Assembly: GCA_016185245.1 (NCBI GenBank)
Contig: JACPNZ010000036.1
Coordinates: forward strand, 1 to 64,000
Length of the DNA: 64,000 bases
Source: Hyphomicrobiales bacterium
Lineage (GTDB): Bacteria > Pseudomonadota > Alphaproteobacteria > Rhizobiales > Aestuariivirgaceae
Reading direction: 5' to 3'
The notes beneath the pieces are model-generated. The model saw only the letters and a list, made by a program, of their open reading frames with translations, did not search any database and was not told the DNA's origin. Positions 35,936-46,343 of the stretch are shown in pieces (the first letter of the stretch is position 1; the number at the start of each line of letters is the position of its first letter). Both the position numbers and the translations under genes were made by a program.

Positions 35936-37822
35936 ATGCACGCCTACCGCAGCCACAACTGTGGCGAGCTTCGAATCGAGCGCGCCGGCGGCGAAACCCG
36001 GCTCTCGGGCTGGGTCAACCGGGTGCGCGACCATGGCGGCTTGCTGTTCATCGATCTCCGCGACCATTACGGCGTCACGCAAATTGTGGCCGATCCCGAT
36101 TCGCCCGCCTTCAAGGTGGCCGAGACGCTGCGCTCCGAATGGGTGGTGAGGGTCGACGGCAAGGTGAGACCCAGGCCGGCCGGCACCGAGAACCGGGAGT
36201 TGCCGACGGGCCTCGTCGAAGTTTTTGCGAACGCGATCGAGGTCCTGTCGCAGGCGGCCGAACTGCCGCTGCCGGTTTTCGGCGACACCGAATACCCGGA
36301 AGACATCCGCCTCAAGTACCGCTTCCTCGATCTGCGGCGCGAGCGCATCCACAAGAACATCATGAAGCGCGGCGAAATCATCGACAGTCTCCGCCGCCGC
36401 ATGAAGGACCAGGGCTTCTTCGAATTCCAGACGCCGATCCTGACCGCTTCGAGCCCGGAAGGTGCCCGCGACTTCCTGGTGCCGTCGCGCATGCATCCCG
36501 GCAAGTTCTATGCTCTCCCCCAGGCGCCGCAGCAGTTCAAGCAATTGATCATGATGTCGGGCTTCGACCGCTATTTCCAGATCGCCCCCTGCTTCCGCGA
36601 CGAGGATGCCCGCGCCGACCGCTCGCCCGGCGAGTTCTACCAGCTCGACATCGAGATGAGCTTTGTGACCCAAGACGATGTATTCAACGCCGTCGAGCCG
36701 GTGTTGCGCGGCGTCTTCGAGGAATTCGGCGGCGGGCTGCCGGTGACGCAAAAGTTCCCCAAGATCGCCTTCCGCGACGCGATCCGCAAATATGGCTCCG
36801 ACAAGCCGGACTTGCGCAACCCCATCGAGATGCAGGCGGTGACCGAGCACTTCGCCGGCTCCGGCTTCAAGGTCTTCGCCGGCATGATCGCCGCCGATCC
36901 CAAGGTGGAAGTCTGGGCCATTCCGGCGCCCAAGGGCGGATCGCGGGCTTTCTGCGACCGGATGAATTCATGGGCGCAACAGCAGGGCCAGCCGGGGTTG
37001 GGTTACATTTTTTGGCGTCAATTGCCACCCGGAGGACCGCCTATTCCCGGCGTAGCCCTTGGTGGGTCGGGCGCCCGGCCGACAGTAGCCGAGGAATCGA
37101 CCGACCAAGCCCGAATGGCGATTTTTGGCCCGCGTCTAGAGGCGGCCGGCCCCATTGCCAAGAACATTGGTCCGGATAGAACAGAGGCAATTCGCAATGG
37201 CCTTGGTCTTGAAGATGGCGATGCTTGTTTCTTCGTTGCCGGCCAGCCAGCGAAATTCTACAAATTCGCCGGCGACGCCAGGAACAAGGTGGGCGAGGAG
37301 CTGAACCTCACCGCCAAGGACCGTTTCGAGTTCTGCTGGATCGTCGACTTCCCCATGTATGAGTGGAACGAGGAAGAGAAGAAGATCGACTTCTCCCACA
37401 ATCCCTTCTCCATGCCGCAAGGCGGTCTTAAGGCGCTGGAAACCAAGGACCCGCTCGACATTCTCGCCTACCAGTATGACATCGTCTGCAACGGCACCGA
37501 GCTTTCATCCGGCGCCATCCGCAACCACCGCCCCGACATTATGAAGCGCGCCTTCGATATCGCCGGCTATCCCGAAAGCGTGCTCTTGGAAAAGTTCGGC
37601 GGCATGTACCGCGCCTTCCAATTTGGCGCGCCACCCCACGGCGGCATCGCCCCCGGCGTCGACCGCATCGTCATGCTCTTGTGCGGCGAGCAGAACCTGC
37701 GCGAGGTGGTGCTGTTCCCGATGAACCAGCAAGCCGAAGACCTGCTGATGGGTGCTCCTTCCGAGGTAACGCCAAAACAGCTCCGCGAACTCCACATAAG
37801 GCTCAATTTGCCGGAGGCGTGA
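35936..37822 (+). CDS. aspS: aspartyl-tRNA synthetase with in-frame insertion
   Basis: The 628-residue class II synthetase charges tRNA-Asp. The N-terminal OB domain and class II motifs are intact ([43 protein letters not shown]). Compared with family members remembered at about 590-600 residues, there is an extra stretch of some 33 residues between FWR and [10 protein letters not shown] (residues about 362-402, bases 37019-37141). It is rich in Gly, Pro, Ala and Arg. Codon use from about 37000 to 37260 is less GC-rich at third positions than the rest. The frame stays open. Confidence 0.92.
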   Translation: MHAYRSHNCGELRIERAGGETRLSGWVNRVRDHGGLLFIDLRDHYGVTQIVADPDSPAFKVAETLRSEWVVRVDGKVRPRPAGTENRELPTGLVEVFANAIEVLSQAAELPLPVFGDTEYPEDIRLKYRFLDLRRERIHKNIMKRGEIIDSLRRRMKDQGFFEFQTPILTASSPEGARDFLVPSRMHPGKFYALPQAPQQFKQLIMMSGFDRYFQIAPCFRDEDARADRSPGEFYQLDIEMSFVTQDDVFNAVEPVLRGVFEEFGGGLPVTQKFPKIAFRDAIRKYGSDKPDLRNPIEMQAVTEHFAGSGFKVFAGMIAADPKVEVWAIPAPKGGSRAFCDRMNSWAQQQGQPGLGYIFWRQLPPGGPPIPGVALGGSGARPTVAEESTDQARMAIFGPRLEAAGPIAKNIGPDRTEAIRNGLGLEDGDACFFVAGQPAKFYKFAGDARNKVGEELNLTAKDRFEFCWIVDFPMYEWNEEEKKIDFSHNPFSMPQGGLKALETKDPLDILAYQYDIVCNGTELSSGAIRNHRPDIMKRAFDIAGYPESVLLEKFGGMYRAFQFGAPPHGGIAPGVDRIVMLLCGEQNLREVVLFPMNQQAEDLLMGAPSEVTPKQLRELHIRLNLPEA

Positions 37823-37886
37823 GTCTTACTCCCTTGTCGCTATGGCCGGACTTGCTCGGGTCTGCCATCTGGTTCAGCATCCAGCG

Positions 37887-38174
37887 ATGCGGCAAGGCTA
37901 TCTCTACATGATGACCAACCGGCCAAAGGGCGTGCTCTATACGGGTGTTACGTCCAATTTGCCGCGCCGCGCCTATGAACACCGCGAGGGCCTCGTTCCA
38001 GGCTTTACTTCCCGCTATGGCCTCACCCGGCTCGTCTACTACGAAATCTTTGCCATGGTGGTGGATGCCATCCGGCGCGAAAAGACGATCAAGCACTGGC
38101 CCCGGGCCTGGAAAGTCAATCTGATCGAGGCGATGAATCCCGAATGGCGCGATCTCTACGACGAGCTGATTTGA
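37887..38174 (+). CDS. GIY-YIG nuclease-family protein
   Basis: This 95-residue protein has the GIY-YIG layout: QGYLYMMTNRPKGVLYTGVTSNLPRRAYEHREG, with the second motif reading LYTGVT, and a catalytic Arg and later Glu (YEIF). Such UPF0213/YhbQ-like proteins are small structure-specific nucleases. The ATG at 37887 fits the family N-terminus; an upstream ATG would add 15 unrelated residues. Downstream lies a hairpin repeat array. Confidence 0.85.
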   Translation: MRQGYLYMMTNRPKGVLYTGVTSNLPRRAYEHREGLVPGFTSRYGLTRLVYYEIFAMVVDAIRREKTIKHWPRAWKVNLIEAMNPEWRDLYDELI

Positions 38175-38193
38175 CGCTGCCCGCGTCCCAATT

Positions 38194-38420
38194 CGTCATG
38201 CCCGGACTTGTTCCGGGCATCCTCTTCGTGTCCAGGAAAGAAGATGGCCGTGACAAGCACGGCCATAACGGAAACAGCGAATCAACCCCATGCTCGTCAT
38301 GCCCGGACTTGTTCCGGGCATCTCCTTCGCGTCCACCAAAGGGGATGGCCGTGACCAGCACGGCCATGACGAAAGAGTGAGCGACCTCCACTCGTCATGC
38401 CCGGACTTGTTCCGGGCATC
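38194..38420. repeat. three tandem copies of a 28-bp hairpin repeat
   Basis: The 28-bp unit beginning CGTCATGCCCGGACTTGTTC occurs at 38194-38221, 38295-38322 and 38393-38420 (spacing 101 and 98 bp). Each contains GCCCGGA-CTTGT-TCCGGGC. Between copies a second hairpin, ATGGCCGTG with CACGGCCAT, appears twice (38243-38267, 38344-38368). This unit type is very common between genes in Hyphomicrobiales. It sits between the convergent GIY-YIG and nrdJ genes. Confidence 0.9.
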
Positions 38421-38435
38421 GTCTTTGTCTTTCTC

Positions 38436-41400
38436 TCACGAACACCCGCTCGTTGACCCGCAGCTGTCGCACTTCAAACAGGTGCCGTTCCGCACCATGG
38501 TGAAGTTGCCGCATTCGGAACAGCTTTCGCCTTCGTAGCCCTTGAGGCGGGCTTCGGTGCGGCGGTCGAGGGAGAGGGACAAGGACGTCGAAGTCTCCAT
38601 CACCACACTGGCCTGGGGCGTATCGGCAAGCGCCAGCGAGCCCAGTGCCTCGGCCGCCCGCATCTGCAAGGTTAGTGCCGGGGAGGTGGCCGGAGCCGCA
38701 ACCTGCTGTTGCGGCATCACCACCACGTTGGATGGAATCTGGGCGCGCACGAAGCCGGTCGACAAGTACCGCGAGGCCGGAACCCGGGTGGCTTCGCTCT
38801 CGGTCCCCACGCCTTTGCCCAGCGCATCGAAGCCGATCTCGGAAGGCTCGACGTGAGCCAGATCGTTCCGCCCCAGATAGGAGACGGCGAGTTCGCGGAA
38901 CACATAATCGAGGATCGAGGTGGCGTTCTTGATCGAGTCATTGCCCTGCACCATGCCGGCCGGCTCGAACCTGGTGAAGGTGAAGGCGTCGACGAATTCC
39001 TCCAGCGGCACGCCGTACTGGAGCCCCACCGACACGGCGATGGCGAAATTGTTCATCATCGCCCGCAGTGCGGCACCCTCCTTGTGCATGTCGATGAAGA
39101 TTTCGCCGAGCTTGCCGTCGTCATATTCGCCGGTCCGGAGATAGACCTTGTGGCCACCCACCACCGCCTTCTGGGTGTAGCCCTTGCGGCGGCCGGGCAG
39201 CCGCTCGCGGCCGCGCGCCACCTCGACGATCTTCTCGACGATCGTCTCGATCCGCTGCACCTGGGGCTTGGCCAGCAAGGCCTCGACCGCTTCTTCGGCT
39301 TCTTCCGACTCGTCGGCCAGAAGCTGCGAGGACAAGGGCTGGGAAAGTTTCGAGCCATCGCGGTAGAGCGCGTTGGCCTTGATGGCGAGCTTCCAGGAGA
39401 GCTCATAGGCGGCGTTGCAGTCGGCGACCGTTGCCTCGTTCGGCATGTTGATGGTCTTGGAGATGGCCCCAGAAATGAACGGCTGGCTCGCCGCCATCAT
39501 GCGGATATGGCTGTCGACCGACAGGAAGCGTTTTCCCAGTCGCCCGCACGGATTGGCGCAGTCGAAGACCGGCAGATGCTCGTCCTTGAGGCCGGGGGCT
39601 CCTTCCAGCGTCATGGCGCCGCACACATGGATGTTGGCCTTGTCGATGTCGGCCCTGGCAAAACCCAGGGAGCCGAGGAAATCGAAGCCGTAATCGTTGA
39701 GCTGGGCGTCGGTAAGCTTCAGCACGGATTTGCAGAAGTCCTCGCCGAGGGTCCACTTGTTGAACACGAACTTGATGTCGAAGGCCGACGCCAGCCCCGC
39801 CTCGATCTTGTCGATCTGGGCGGCCCCGAAGCCCTTGGCCTTGAGCGCCGCATGATTGATCCCCGGCGCTTCGGCGAGGCTTCCATGGCCCACCGCATAG
39901 GCGATGATCTTCTCGATCTGCTCAGGGCCATAGCCCAGGGTGCGGAGCGCTTCGGGTACGGCCTGGTTGATGATCTTGAAATAGCCGCCGCCGGCCAGCT
40001 TCTTGAACTTGACCAGCGCGAAGTCGGGCTCGATGCCCGTGGTGTCGCAGTCCATAACGAGGCCGATGGTGCCCGTGGGCGCCACCACGGTGGCTTGCGC
40101 ATTGCGGAAGCCGTGCGCTTCGCCGAGTGTCACCGCCTTGTCCCAGGCCTTGCGGGCATGGGCGGCAAGCGACTTGTCCTTGAGCTCGGATTCGTCCAGC
40201 GGCACCGGCGCGGTCGCCACCTGCTCGTAGCCCACCGCGGCGCCGAAGGCGGCACGGCGATGGTTGCGCACCACCCTGAGCATATGGTCGCGATTCTTGG
40301 GAAAACCGGGGAATGGTCCCAGCTCCTTGGCCATCTCGGCCGAGGTGGCATAGGAGATGCCGGTCATGATGCCCGAGATCGCCGCGCAGATGGCCCGGCC
40401 CTCGTGGCTGTCATAGGGAATGCCGGCGGTCATCAGCAGCCCGCCGATATTGGCGAAGCCCAGGCCAAGGGTGCGAAACTCGTAGGAGAGCCTGGCGATT
40501 TCCTTGGACGGGAACTGCGCCATCATCACCGAGATTTCGAGAACCACGGTCCACAGCCGCACCGCATGTTCGAAACTCTCGACGTCGAAACGGCCGGTCG
40601 CCGCGCCGCGGAACTGCAATAGGTTCAGCGAGGCGAGATTGCAGGCCGTATCGTCGAGGAACATATATTCCGAGCACGGGTTCGAGGCGCGGATGTCGCC
40701 GGAAGCCTTGCAGGTGTGCCAGTCGTTGATGGTGGTATGGAACTGGATGCCGGGATCGGCCGAGGCCCAGGCGGCATGGCCGATGCGGTCCCACAGCTCG
40801 CGGGCCTTCAGCGTCTTCACCGTCTTGCCCGACAGCCTGGAAGTGAGGTTCCAGTCGCCGTCGGTCTCGACGGATCTGAGAAACTCGTCGGTCACCCGCA
40901 CCGAGTTATTGGAATTCTGCCCCGAGACGGTGCGATAGGCCTCACCGTCCCAGTCGGTGTCATAGGTGTCGAAGGCGATCTCGGTATAGCCCTGCCGGGC
41001 GAACTGGATGACCCGCTTGATGTAGTTGTCGGGGACCATGGCGCGGCGCGCATCCTTGACGGCGCGCTTCAAGGCCGGGTTCTTGTCGATCTCGTAGCAG
41101 TCGCTGCCGGGGCCGGCGCAGTTGACGCAGGCCTTCATGATCAGCGTCAGGTGCTTCCTGACGATCTTCGAGCCGGTGACCAGGGCTGCCACCTTCTGCT
41201 CTTCCTTCACCTTCCACTCGACATAGTCCTCGATATCCGGATGATCGACATCGACCACCACCATCTTGGCCGCGCGCCGTGTCGTGCCGCCCGACTTGAT
41301 GGCGCCGGCTGCCCGGTCGCCGATCTTGAGGAAGCTCATCAGTCCCGACGAGCGCCCGCCGCCCGAGAGTTTTTCATTTTCGCCGCGCAGCGCCGAGAAA

Positions 41401-42101
41401 TTCGAGCCGGTGCCGGAACCGTATTTGAACAGGCGCGCTTCCCTGACCCACAGGTCCATGATGCCGCCTTCGTTGACCAGATCGTCGGCTACCGACTGGA
41501 TGAAGCAGGCATGCGGCTGGGGATGTTCATAGGCCGACTTCGACCGGGTGAGCTTGCCGGTCTCGTGGTCGACGTAATAGTGGCCCTGTCCGGGACCGTC
41601 GATGCCATAGGCCCAATGGAGCCCGGTGTTGAACCACTGCGGGCTGTTGGGGGCGCATTTCTGGGTGGCCAGCATGAAGCACAGCTCGTCGCGGAAGGCG
41701 CGGGCATCTTCCTCGCTGTCGAAATAGCCGCCCTTGAGGCCCCAGTAGGTCCAGGTGCCGGCCAGCCGGTCGAACACCTGCTTGGAACTCTTCTCGCCGG
41801 TCACCCGCGCCTTCTCGGGGAGTGCCGCAAGCGCCTCCTCGTCGGCAACCGACGCCCAGGCCCAGGATGGAATCGTCTCCTCCTCGACCCGCTTCAGTGC
41901 CGCCGGCACGCCCGCCTTGCGGAAATATTTCTGCGCCAGAATATCGGCCGCCACCTGGCTCCACGTGGCCGGCACCTCGATATCCTCGAGGCGGAATACC
42001 ACCGACCCGTCGGGGTTCCTGATCTCGCTCGTCACCTTGCGGAATTCGATCTCGGAGTAAGCGTCCTGACCGGCCTTGGTATAGCGGCGCTCGATGCGCA
42101 T
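38436..42101 (-). CDS. nrdJ: vitamin B12-dependent ribonucleotide reductase (class II)
   Basis: The 1221-residue enzyme reduces ribonucleotides with adenosylcobalamin as radical source, making dNTPs with or without oxygen. It starts [20 protein letters not shown]. Core motifs are [24 protein letters not shown], the [20 protein letters not shown] loop, and a C-terminal cysteine cluster (CSECG...CLKCDSCGS). An earlier in-frame ATG at 42131 is also possible. No class I nrdAB is in the window. Upstream DNA has DnaA-like and CtrA-like sites. Confidence 0.93.
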   Translation of the reverse strand: MRIERRYTKAGQDAYSEIEFRKVTSEIRNPDGSVVFRLEDIEVPATWSQVAADILAQKYFRKAGVPAALKRVEEETIPSWAWASVADEEALAALPEKARVTGEKSSKQVFDRLAGTWTYWGLKGGYFDSEEDARAFRDELCFMLATQKCAPNSPQWFNTGLHWAYGIDGPGQGHYYVDHETGKLTRSKSAYEHPQPHACFIQSVADDLVNEGGIMDLWVREARLFKYGSGTGSNFSALRGENEKLSGGGRSSGLMSFLKIGDRAAGAIKSGGTTRRAAKMVVVDVDHPDIEDYVEWKVKEEQKVAALVTGSKIVRKHLTLIMKACVNCAGPGSDCYEIDKNPALKRAVKDARRAMVPDNYIKRVIQFARQGYTEIAFDTYDTDWDGEAYRTVSGQNSNNSVRVTDEFLRSVETDGDWNLTSRLSGKTVKTLKARELWDRIGHAAWASADPGIQFHTTINDWHTCKASGDIRASNPCSEYMFLDDTACNLASLNLLQFRGAATGRFDVESFEHAVRLWTVVLEISVMMAQFPSKEIARLSYEFRTLGLGFANIGGLLMTAGIPYDSHEGRAICAAISGIMTGISYATSAEMAKELGPFPGFPKNRDHMLRVVRNHRRAAFGAAVGYEQVATAPVPLDESELKDKSLAAHARKAWDKAVTLGEAHGFRNAQATVVAPTGTIGLVMDCDTTGIEPDFALVKFKKLAGGGYFKIINQAVPEALRTLGYGPEQIEKIIAYAVGHGSLAEAPGINHAALKAKGFGAAQIDKIEAGLASAFDIKFVFNKWTLGEDFCKSVLKLTDAQLNDYGFDFLGSLGFARADIDKANIHVCGAMTLEGAPGLKDEHLPVFDCANPCGRLGKRFLSVDSHIRMMAASQPFISGAISKTINMPNEATVADCNAAYELSWKLAIKANALYRDGSKLSQPLSSQLLADESEEAEEAVEALLAKPQVQRIETIVEKIVEVARGRERLPGRRKGYTQKAVVGGHKVYLRTGEYDDGKLGEIFIDMHKEGAALRAMMNNFAIAVSVGLQYGVPLEEFVDAFTFTRFEPAGMVQGNDSIKNATSILDYVFRELAVSYLGRNDLAHVEPSEIGFDALGKGVGTESEATRVPASRYLSTGFVRAQIPSNVVVMPQQQVAAPATSPALTLQMRAAEALGSLALADTPQASVVMETSTSLSLSLDRRTEARLKGYEGESCSECGNFTMVRNGTCLKCDSCGSTSGCS

Positions 42102-42375
42102 GGTTCCAAACCCCTCGTTCAAGTCTTCCATTCGTTGCTGCGGAAGGCACGGGCGCCCCCCGGTGCTCGGCCAACCAGACTTCGGCGACACAACTCCCTG
42201 ACCCGCGAGGATTGCCCCTCCCGGATGTCCGGCTTGATCTTCTGGTTTTCGGTGGAGGGAGGAACCTAACCGGCCCCCGATCTCCCAACCCCCAGCCTTG
42301 ATGACGAAGCTATTACAGCGGTCCGGGGTCGTCAATGCCTAGTGTGTTAACGAAAGACTACCACAACATCTTGTG

Positions 42376-42403
42376 TCCACAGATCTTTGCCATCTGTGGA
42401 TAA
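42376..42403. promoter_or_regulatory. inverted DnaA-box-like pair upstream of nrdJ
   Basis: TCCACAGAT (42376-42384), 7 bp, ATCTGTGGA (42392-42400) forms a perfect 9-bp palindrome. The right arm continues into TGTGGATAA (42395-42403), an exact reverse complement of the DnaA box TTATCCACA. The left arm (GTGTCCACA) differs at two positions. It lies 275 bp upstream of the nrdJ start. No B12 riboswitch core was found. Confidence 0.5.
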
Positions 42404-42547
42404 GCCACAGTCCATCCGATTCTCGAACGAAGCTCAAGTGTTTCGAGGAACTTATGAGTCATGCTTCGACGGAAGGTGAAGGTCGCTGCGGCGGCCCCCG
42501 ACCGGCGGTCAAGGGGCGGCTGCCGTGGGGCCCAGATATATTTTTGG

Positions 42548-42562
42548 TTAACAACCGATTAA
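42548..42562. promoter_or_regulatory. CtrA-type box in the nrdJ upstream region
   Basis: TTAA, CAACCGA, TTAA is a perfect consensus. It lies 30 bp beyond the MFS gene stop and about 447 bp upstream of the nrdJ start, in a 490-bp gap that otherwise contains only the DnaA-like sites. Whether it acts on nrdJ is not certain given the distance. Confidence 0.5.
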
Positions 42563-42592
42563 CCGGCACCAGCCGGGGCTGCGACGGGTCCG

Positions 42593-44155
42593 TTACTCGC
42601 CGTCGGGTTGCCCGGCGGCGGAGAGGGCACCCGGTCGAATCGGCCCCATCACCCACAGCAGCACCAGCGCCAGGGCGGTGATCCCTGCCAGCATGGCCCA
42701 GGCGTCGTTGATCGCCATGGTGAGGCTGGCGCCCTGGACCGAATCCATGACCGAGATGAAGCCCATGGCATCGCCGGGGGCGGGGATCTCGTCAAGCTTG
42801 AGGCCCATGAGCGGGGCGGCGGCGGCGGGATCCGACTTCATCAGGTCCTTCAGCCAGTCGGCATAGGTCTCCTGCCGGCTGAACATCACCGTATCGACGA
42901 GAGCGATGCCGATGGCGCCGCCGAGATTGCGGCTGAGATTATAGAGGCCGCTGGCATCGCTCACCTTGTCGAGCGGCAGAAAACCGAGGGCGAACCTGGT
43001 GGGCGGCAAGATGCACAGCGCCACGACGCCGCCGCGCACCACTTGCGGCCAGAACATCCCGTCATAGTCGGTATTGACCGTCTGGGTTGTGCTCATCGCC
43101 ATTCCGATGGCGAAGCCGGCGAAGCCGATGGCCGCCAGCGGCCGGGCCGGAAAGCGCCGGTCGAGCTGCACCGCGATGGGTGCCGTTACCAGCTGGGCGA
43201 TGCCGGTCACCAGAATGACGAGGCCGATCTCCACCGGCCCGTGGCCACGCACGAAGGCGAGGAACACTGGCATTAGATAAACCGAGCCGAACAGCCCGAC
43301 GCCGAGCAGGAAGCTGACGCCACAGCCGAAAGCGAGATTGCGGTCCTTCAAGAGGTCGAAATCGACCACCGGCCGCGGCCGCCGGACGGCCAATACCATC
43401 AGCCCGGCGAAACTGGCAAACAGCATTACCACCGTCGGCGACGACCAGCCGAGCTTCGGCGCGTCCTTCAGCGCCAGTTCGAAGGCGGCCAGCGCCACCG
43501 CTATATAGAAGAGTGAAATCCAGTCGAGGAGGCGGAGCAATCCGAGCCCCAGCGTCTGGCGCGGCAGGAAGGAAAGCCCCGCCGCGCAGGTGACGATGCC
43601 GGGGATGACATTGATCAGGAACAGCCAGTGCCAGGAGAAGTTCTCGGTCAGGAGGCCGCCGCTGATCGGCCCCAGGGCGGGAGCGAGCACCGCCAGCACG
43701 CCGCCCATGGTGGTGGCGAGCGTCTGCTGGAAGCCGCGCGGGAACAACAGGAAGATCGCCGAGAACACCAGCGGGATCAGCACCCCGCCGGCCAGGCCCT
43801 GCAGCACGCGCGCCACGATCAGCGACGCAAAGCCGACGCTCGCCGCACTGGCGATGGAGGCCAAGGTGAAAGCCGCGACGGCGCCGGCGAACAGGAAACG
43901 CAATGAGAAGATGCGGGTCAGGAGCCCGGTCAACGGAATGGCGATCACCTCGGCGATCAGATAAGAGGTTTGCACCCAGCTCATCCGCTCGGCCCCGATC
44001 CGCAGCGCATCCTGGATGACCGGCAGCGAGGTAACGACGATCTGGATGTCGAGGATCGCCATGAACATGCCGAGGCACATGGCGGCGTAGCCGAACCACA
44101 AGCCCAGGGTGGCGGGAGGCGGGTAGGCGGGATCGATGGCGGCAACGCGACTCAT
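42593..44155 (-). CDS. MFS multidrug exporter, EmrB/QacA (DHA2) type
   Basis: The 520-residue protein has about 14 helices typical of DHA2. It shows the first-helix motif AILDIQIVVTSLPVIQDAL and the antiporter motif C, LAPALGPISGGLL, in helix 5. It uses proton exchange to expel drugs or other hydrophobic compounds. No EmrA-like adaptor is adjacent. It diverges from the BTAD-type regulator 89 bp away, which could control it. Confidence 0.88.
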   Translation of the reverse strand: MSRVAAIDPAYPPPATLGLWFGYAAMCLGMFMAILDIQIVVTSLPVIQDALRIGAERMSWVQTSYLIAEVIAIPLTGLLTRIFSLRFLFAGAVAAFTLASIASAASVGFASLIVARVLQGLAGGVLIPLVFSAIFLLFPRGFQQTLATTMGGVLAVLAPALGPISGGLLTENFSWHWLFLINVIPGIVTCAAGLSFLPRQTLGLGLLRLLDWISLFYIAVALAAFELALKDAPKLGWSSPTVVMLFASFAGLMVLAVRRPRPVVDFDLLKDRNLAFGCGVSFLLGVGLFGSVYLMPVFLAFVRGHGPVEIGLVILVTGIAQLVTAPIAVQLDRRFPARPLAAIGFAGFAIGMAMSTTQTVNTDYDGMFWPQVVRGGVVALCILPPTRFALGFLPLDKVSDASGLYNLSRNLGGAIGIALVDTVMFSRQETYADWLKDLMKSDPAAAAPLMGLKLDEIPAPGDAMGFISVMDSVQGASLTMAINDAWAMLAGITALALVLLWVMGPIRPGALSAAGQPDGE

Positions 44156-44244
44156 GTCCCACTATGGACAGCGCCCCCGCCGCCGCCAAGCTGCAGTTCG
44201 CGGCCGGGCTTGCAGACGTAAGGCCAGACGCATAGACCATAGAG

Positions 44245-46220
44245 ATGGACGATAGGCCGCAACCTCGGCACGGCATCGCAAGCCTGGCGCTCCTCGGAAG
44301 TTTTGCGCTGGCGCTGCCCGGCGGTTCCCGGGCCGCCGTCGCCACCAAGAAGAACCGGGCCCTGCTGGCGATCCTCGCCCTGTCGCCCGGACTTCAGGCG
44401 ACCCGCCAGCGCCTGGCGGATCTCCTGTGGGGCGACCGCGCCGAGGCGCAAGCCCGCAGCAGCCTGCGTCAGTCGCTGACGGGTCTGCGCCGGGAACTGG
44501 GCGGCACTGAAGCTGCGATCCTGCAGACCCGCGATGACACGGTCGCACTCCGGCCCGGCGCCATCGCCATCGACGTGGCGGACTTCCTCAATCTTGCCGA
44601 CTCCGGGGAAATTGCCGGGCTGCGCCGGGCCGCAAGCCTCTATCGCGGCGAACTCCTCGTCGACATGGCGATCCACGCGCCGGCCTTCGATGATTGGCTG
44701 GCCGGCGAGCGGCAACACCTGGCCGACCGGGCGATCCTGGTCCTCGAAAAACTCAGCACGATGGAGCGCGGCGAGGCCCGCATCGAGGTGGCCAAACGGC
44801 TCGTCGGCCTCGACAATCTGCGCGAAGCCTCGCACCGCGCCCTGATGCTCGCCTATCTGGAGGCCGGCGAAAACGGCTTGGCGCTCAAACAATATGAAAC
44901 CTGCCGCAAGCTGCTGAAGGACGAGCTTGGCGCCGAGCCGGCCACGGCGACGCGGGACCTCCGGCAGCGCTTATCCCAGGGGGCCGCCACCCCGCCGCCC
45001 GCCACATCCCATGACCCGGCGCTCGACGCGCGCCCCTCGATCGCCGTCCTTCCCTTCGCCGATCTCAGCGGCGATGCCGCGCAGGATATTTTCTGCGAAG
45101 GATTGGCGCTCAACATCGTCGCCAGCCTCGGGCGCTTCCATGAATTGTTCGTCATCGACCGGTTTTCGACCCTGGCCTACCGGGGCAGACCGGTGACGTC
45201 GGCGCAGGCCGCGGGTGAATTGGCGGTTCGCTACATTCTGGAGGGAAGCGTTCAGAAAGCCGGCGACCGCATCCGCGTCTCGGTCCAACTCGTCGATGGC
45301 GCCGAGAACCGGCAGCTCTGGACCGAGACCTATGACCGGCAACTGACCGACATCTTCGCGGTCCAGGACGAAATCACCGGGACGATCATCGGCCCCCTTG
45401 CTTCGGGCTATGGCGGCAGGCTCGGCAAGGCCTGGCGTGACAAGAGCCAGCCCGGCGGACTCGATAGCTTCGTTGCCATGGATCATTTCCGAATGGGATG
45501 GATGCCTTTGATTTTACCAAGGAGGGGATGGTCTGCGTCCGGGAACAACTGGGCAAGGCAATCGTTCGCGATCCGGGATTTGCCAAGGCTCATAGCAAGA
45601 TAGCCTGGGCCTACATGGTCGACGCCAGCTATGGCTGGGCCGAGGATCATGATGCTGCGATGGAAAAAGGCCGCGAATGGGCGGTGAAAGCGATCGTTGC
45701 CGATGACGCCGACTCCTGGGCCCACTGGGCCTTTGCCGGCTATCATGTGCTGACATTAAACCACGGCGTGGCGCTTGAGGCTTACCGGACGGCCCTCGCT
45801 TGCAATCCCAATGATGCCGAGGTGATGACCGATTTTGCTCTCTGCCTGAGTTATGCAGGCCGGGCGGAGGAGGGCATCGAAAAGGCACTGAAAGCCATGC
45901 GCCTCAACCCGCACCACCATGACTGGTATAAATCCCAGTTGGGCCAGATCTATTTCGATGCCCGTCAATATGATAAGGCCATCGCCACCTTCGCCAACCT
46001 GCGCACCCTCGATAGCGCCATCATGCGCGTCTATCAGGCCGCCAGTTTCGCCGCCGCTGGGAATCTGCCGCAGGCCCAGAAATCGGTGCAGCGCGTTCTC
46101 GATCTCGACCCCGGCGCGAGTTTGCAGAAATGGACCGACCCGAAGCTCGCGCCCTATGGTGACGCGAGTTACCTCGAACATTTCCGCCAGGCCCTCGCCA
46201 AGGCCGGCCTGCCCGGCTGA
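44245..46220 (+). pseudogene. frameshifted BTAD/FlgO-like/TPR regulator
   Basis: The first part (to about 45490) encodes a SARP-like winged helix (RALLAILALSPG...RQRLADLLWGD...RSSLRQSLTGLRREL), a BTAD domain (LYRGELLVDM...ALMLAYLEAGENGLALKQYE), and a TolB/FlgO-like domain (SIAVLPFADLSGDAAQDIFCEGLALNIV). TPR repeats follow in another frame from 45498 (DAFDFTKEGMVCVREQLGKAI...). One extra G in the GGG at about 45494 would restore a single reading frame, giving FRMGMDAFDFTKEG. As read, the protein stops after 452 residues with a scrambled tail. It is probably a mutation; a sequencing error cannot be excluded. Confidence 0.8.
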
Positions 46221-46343
46221 CACCGTGCCCGTCCCGCCTTAACCCGCCAGCAGAAAGATGTTGCTTAATTTCAAACCTTTGGGCAGCCAAGGATCGGCCG
46301 TAATCATTGCCTAGCTGACGCGGACAGGACGACACGCGCCGAC

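Noticed and set aside
38194-38420. CRISPR array
   Set aside because: Only three units, spacers are themselves hairpin repeats, and no cas genes are present.
40716-42269. Long open frame antisense to nrdJ
   Set aside because: The nrdJ frame carries unmistakable reductase motifs over the same bases; the antisense product is repetitive and unlike any family.
42102-42592. Possible cobalamin riboswitch before nrdJ
   Set aside because: No B12-box or conserved core was found on the minus strand in this 490-bp gap.
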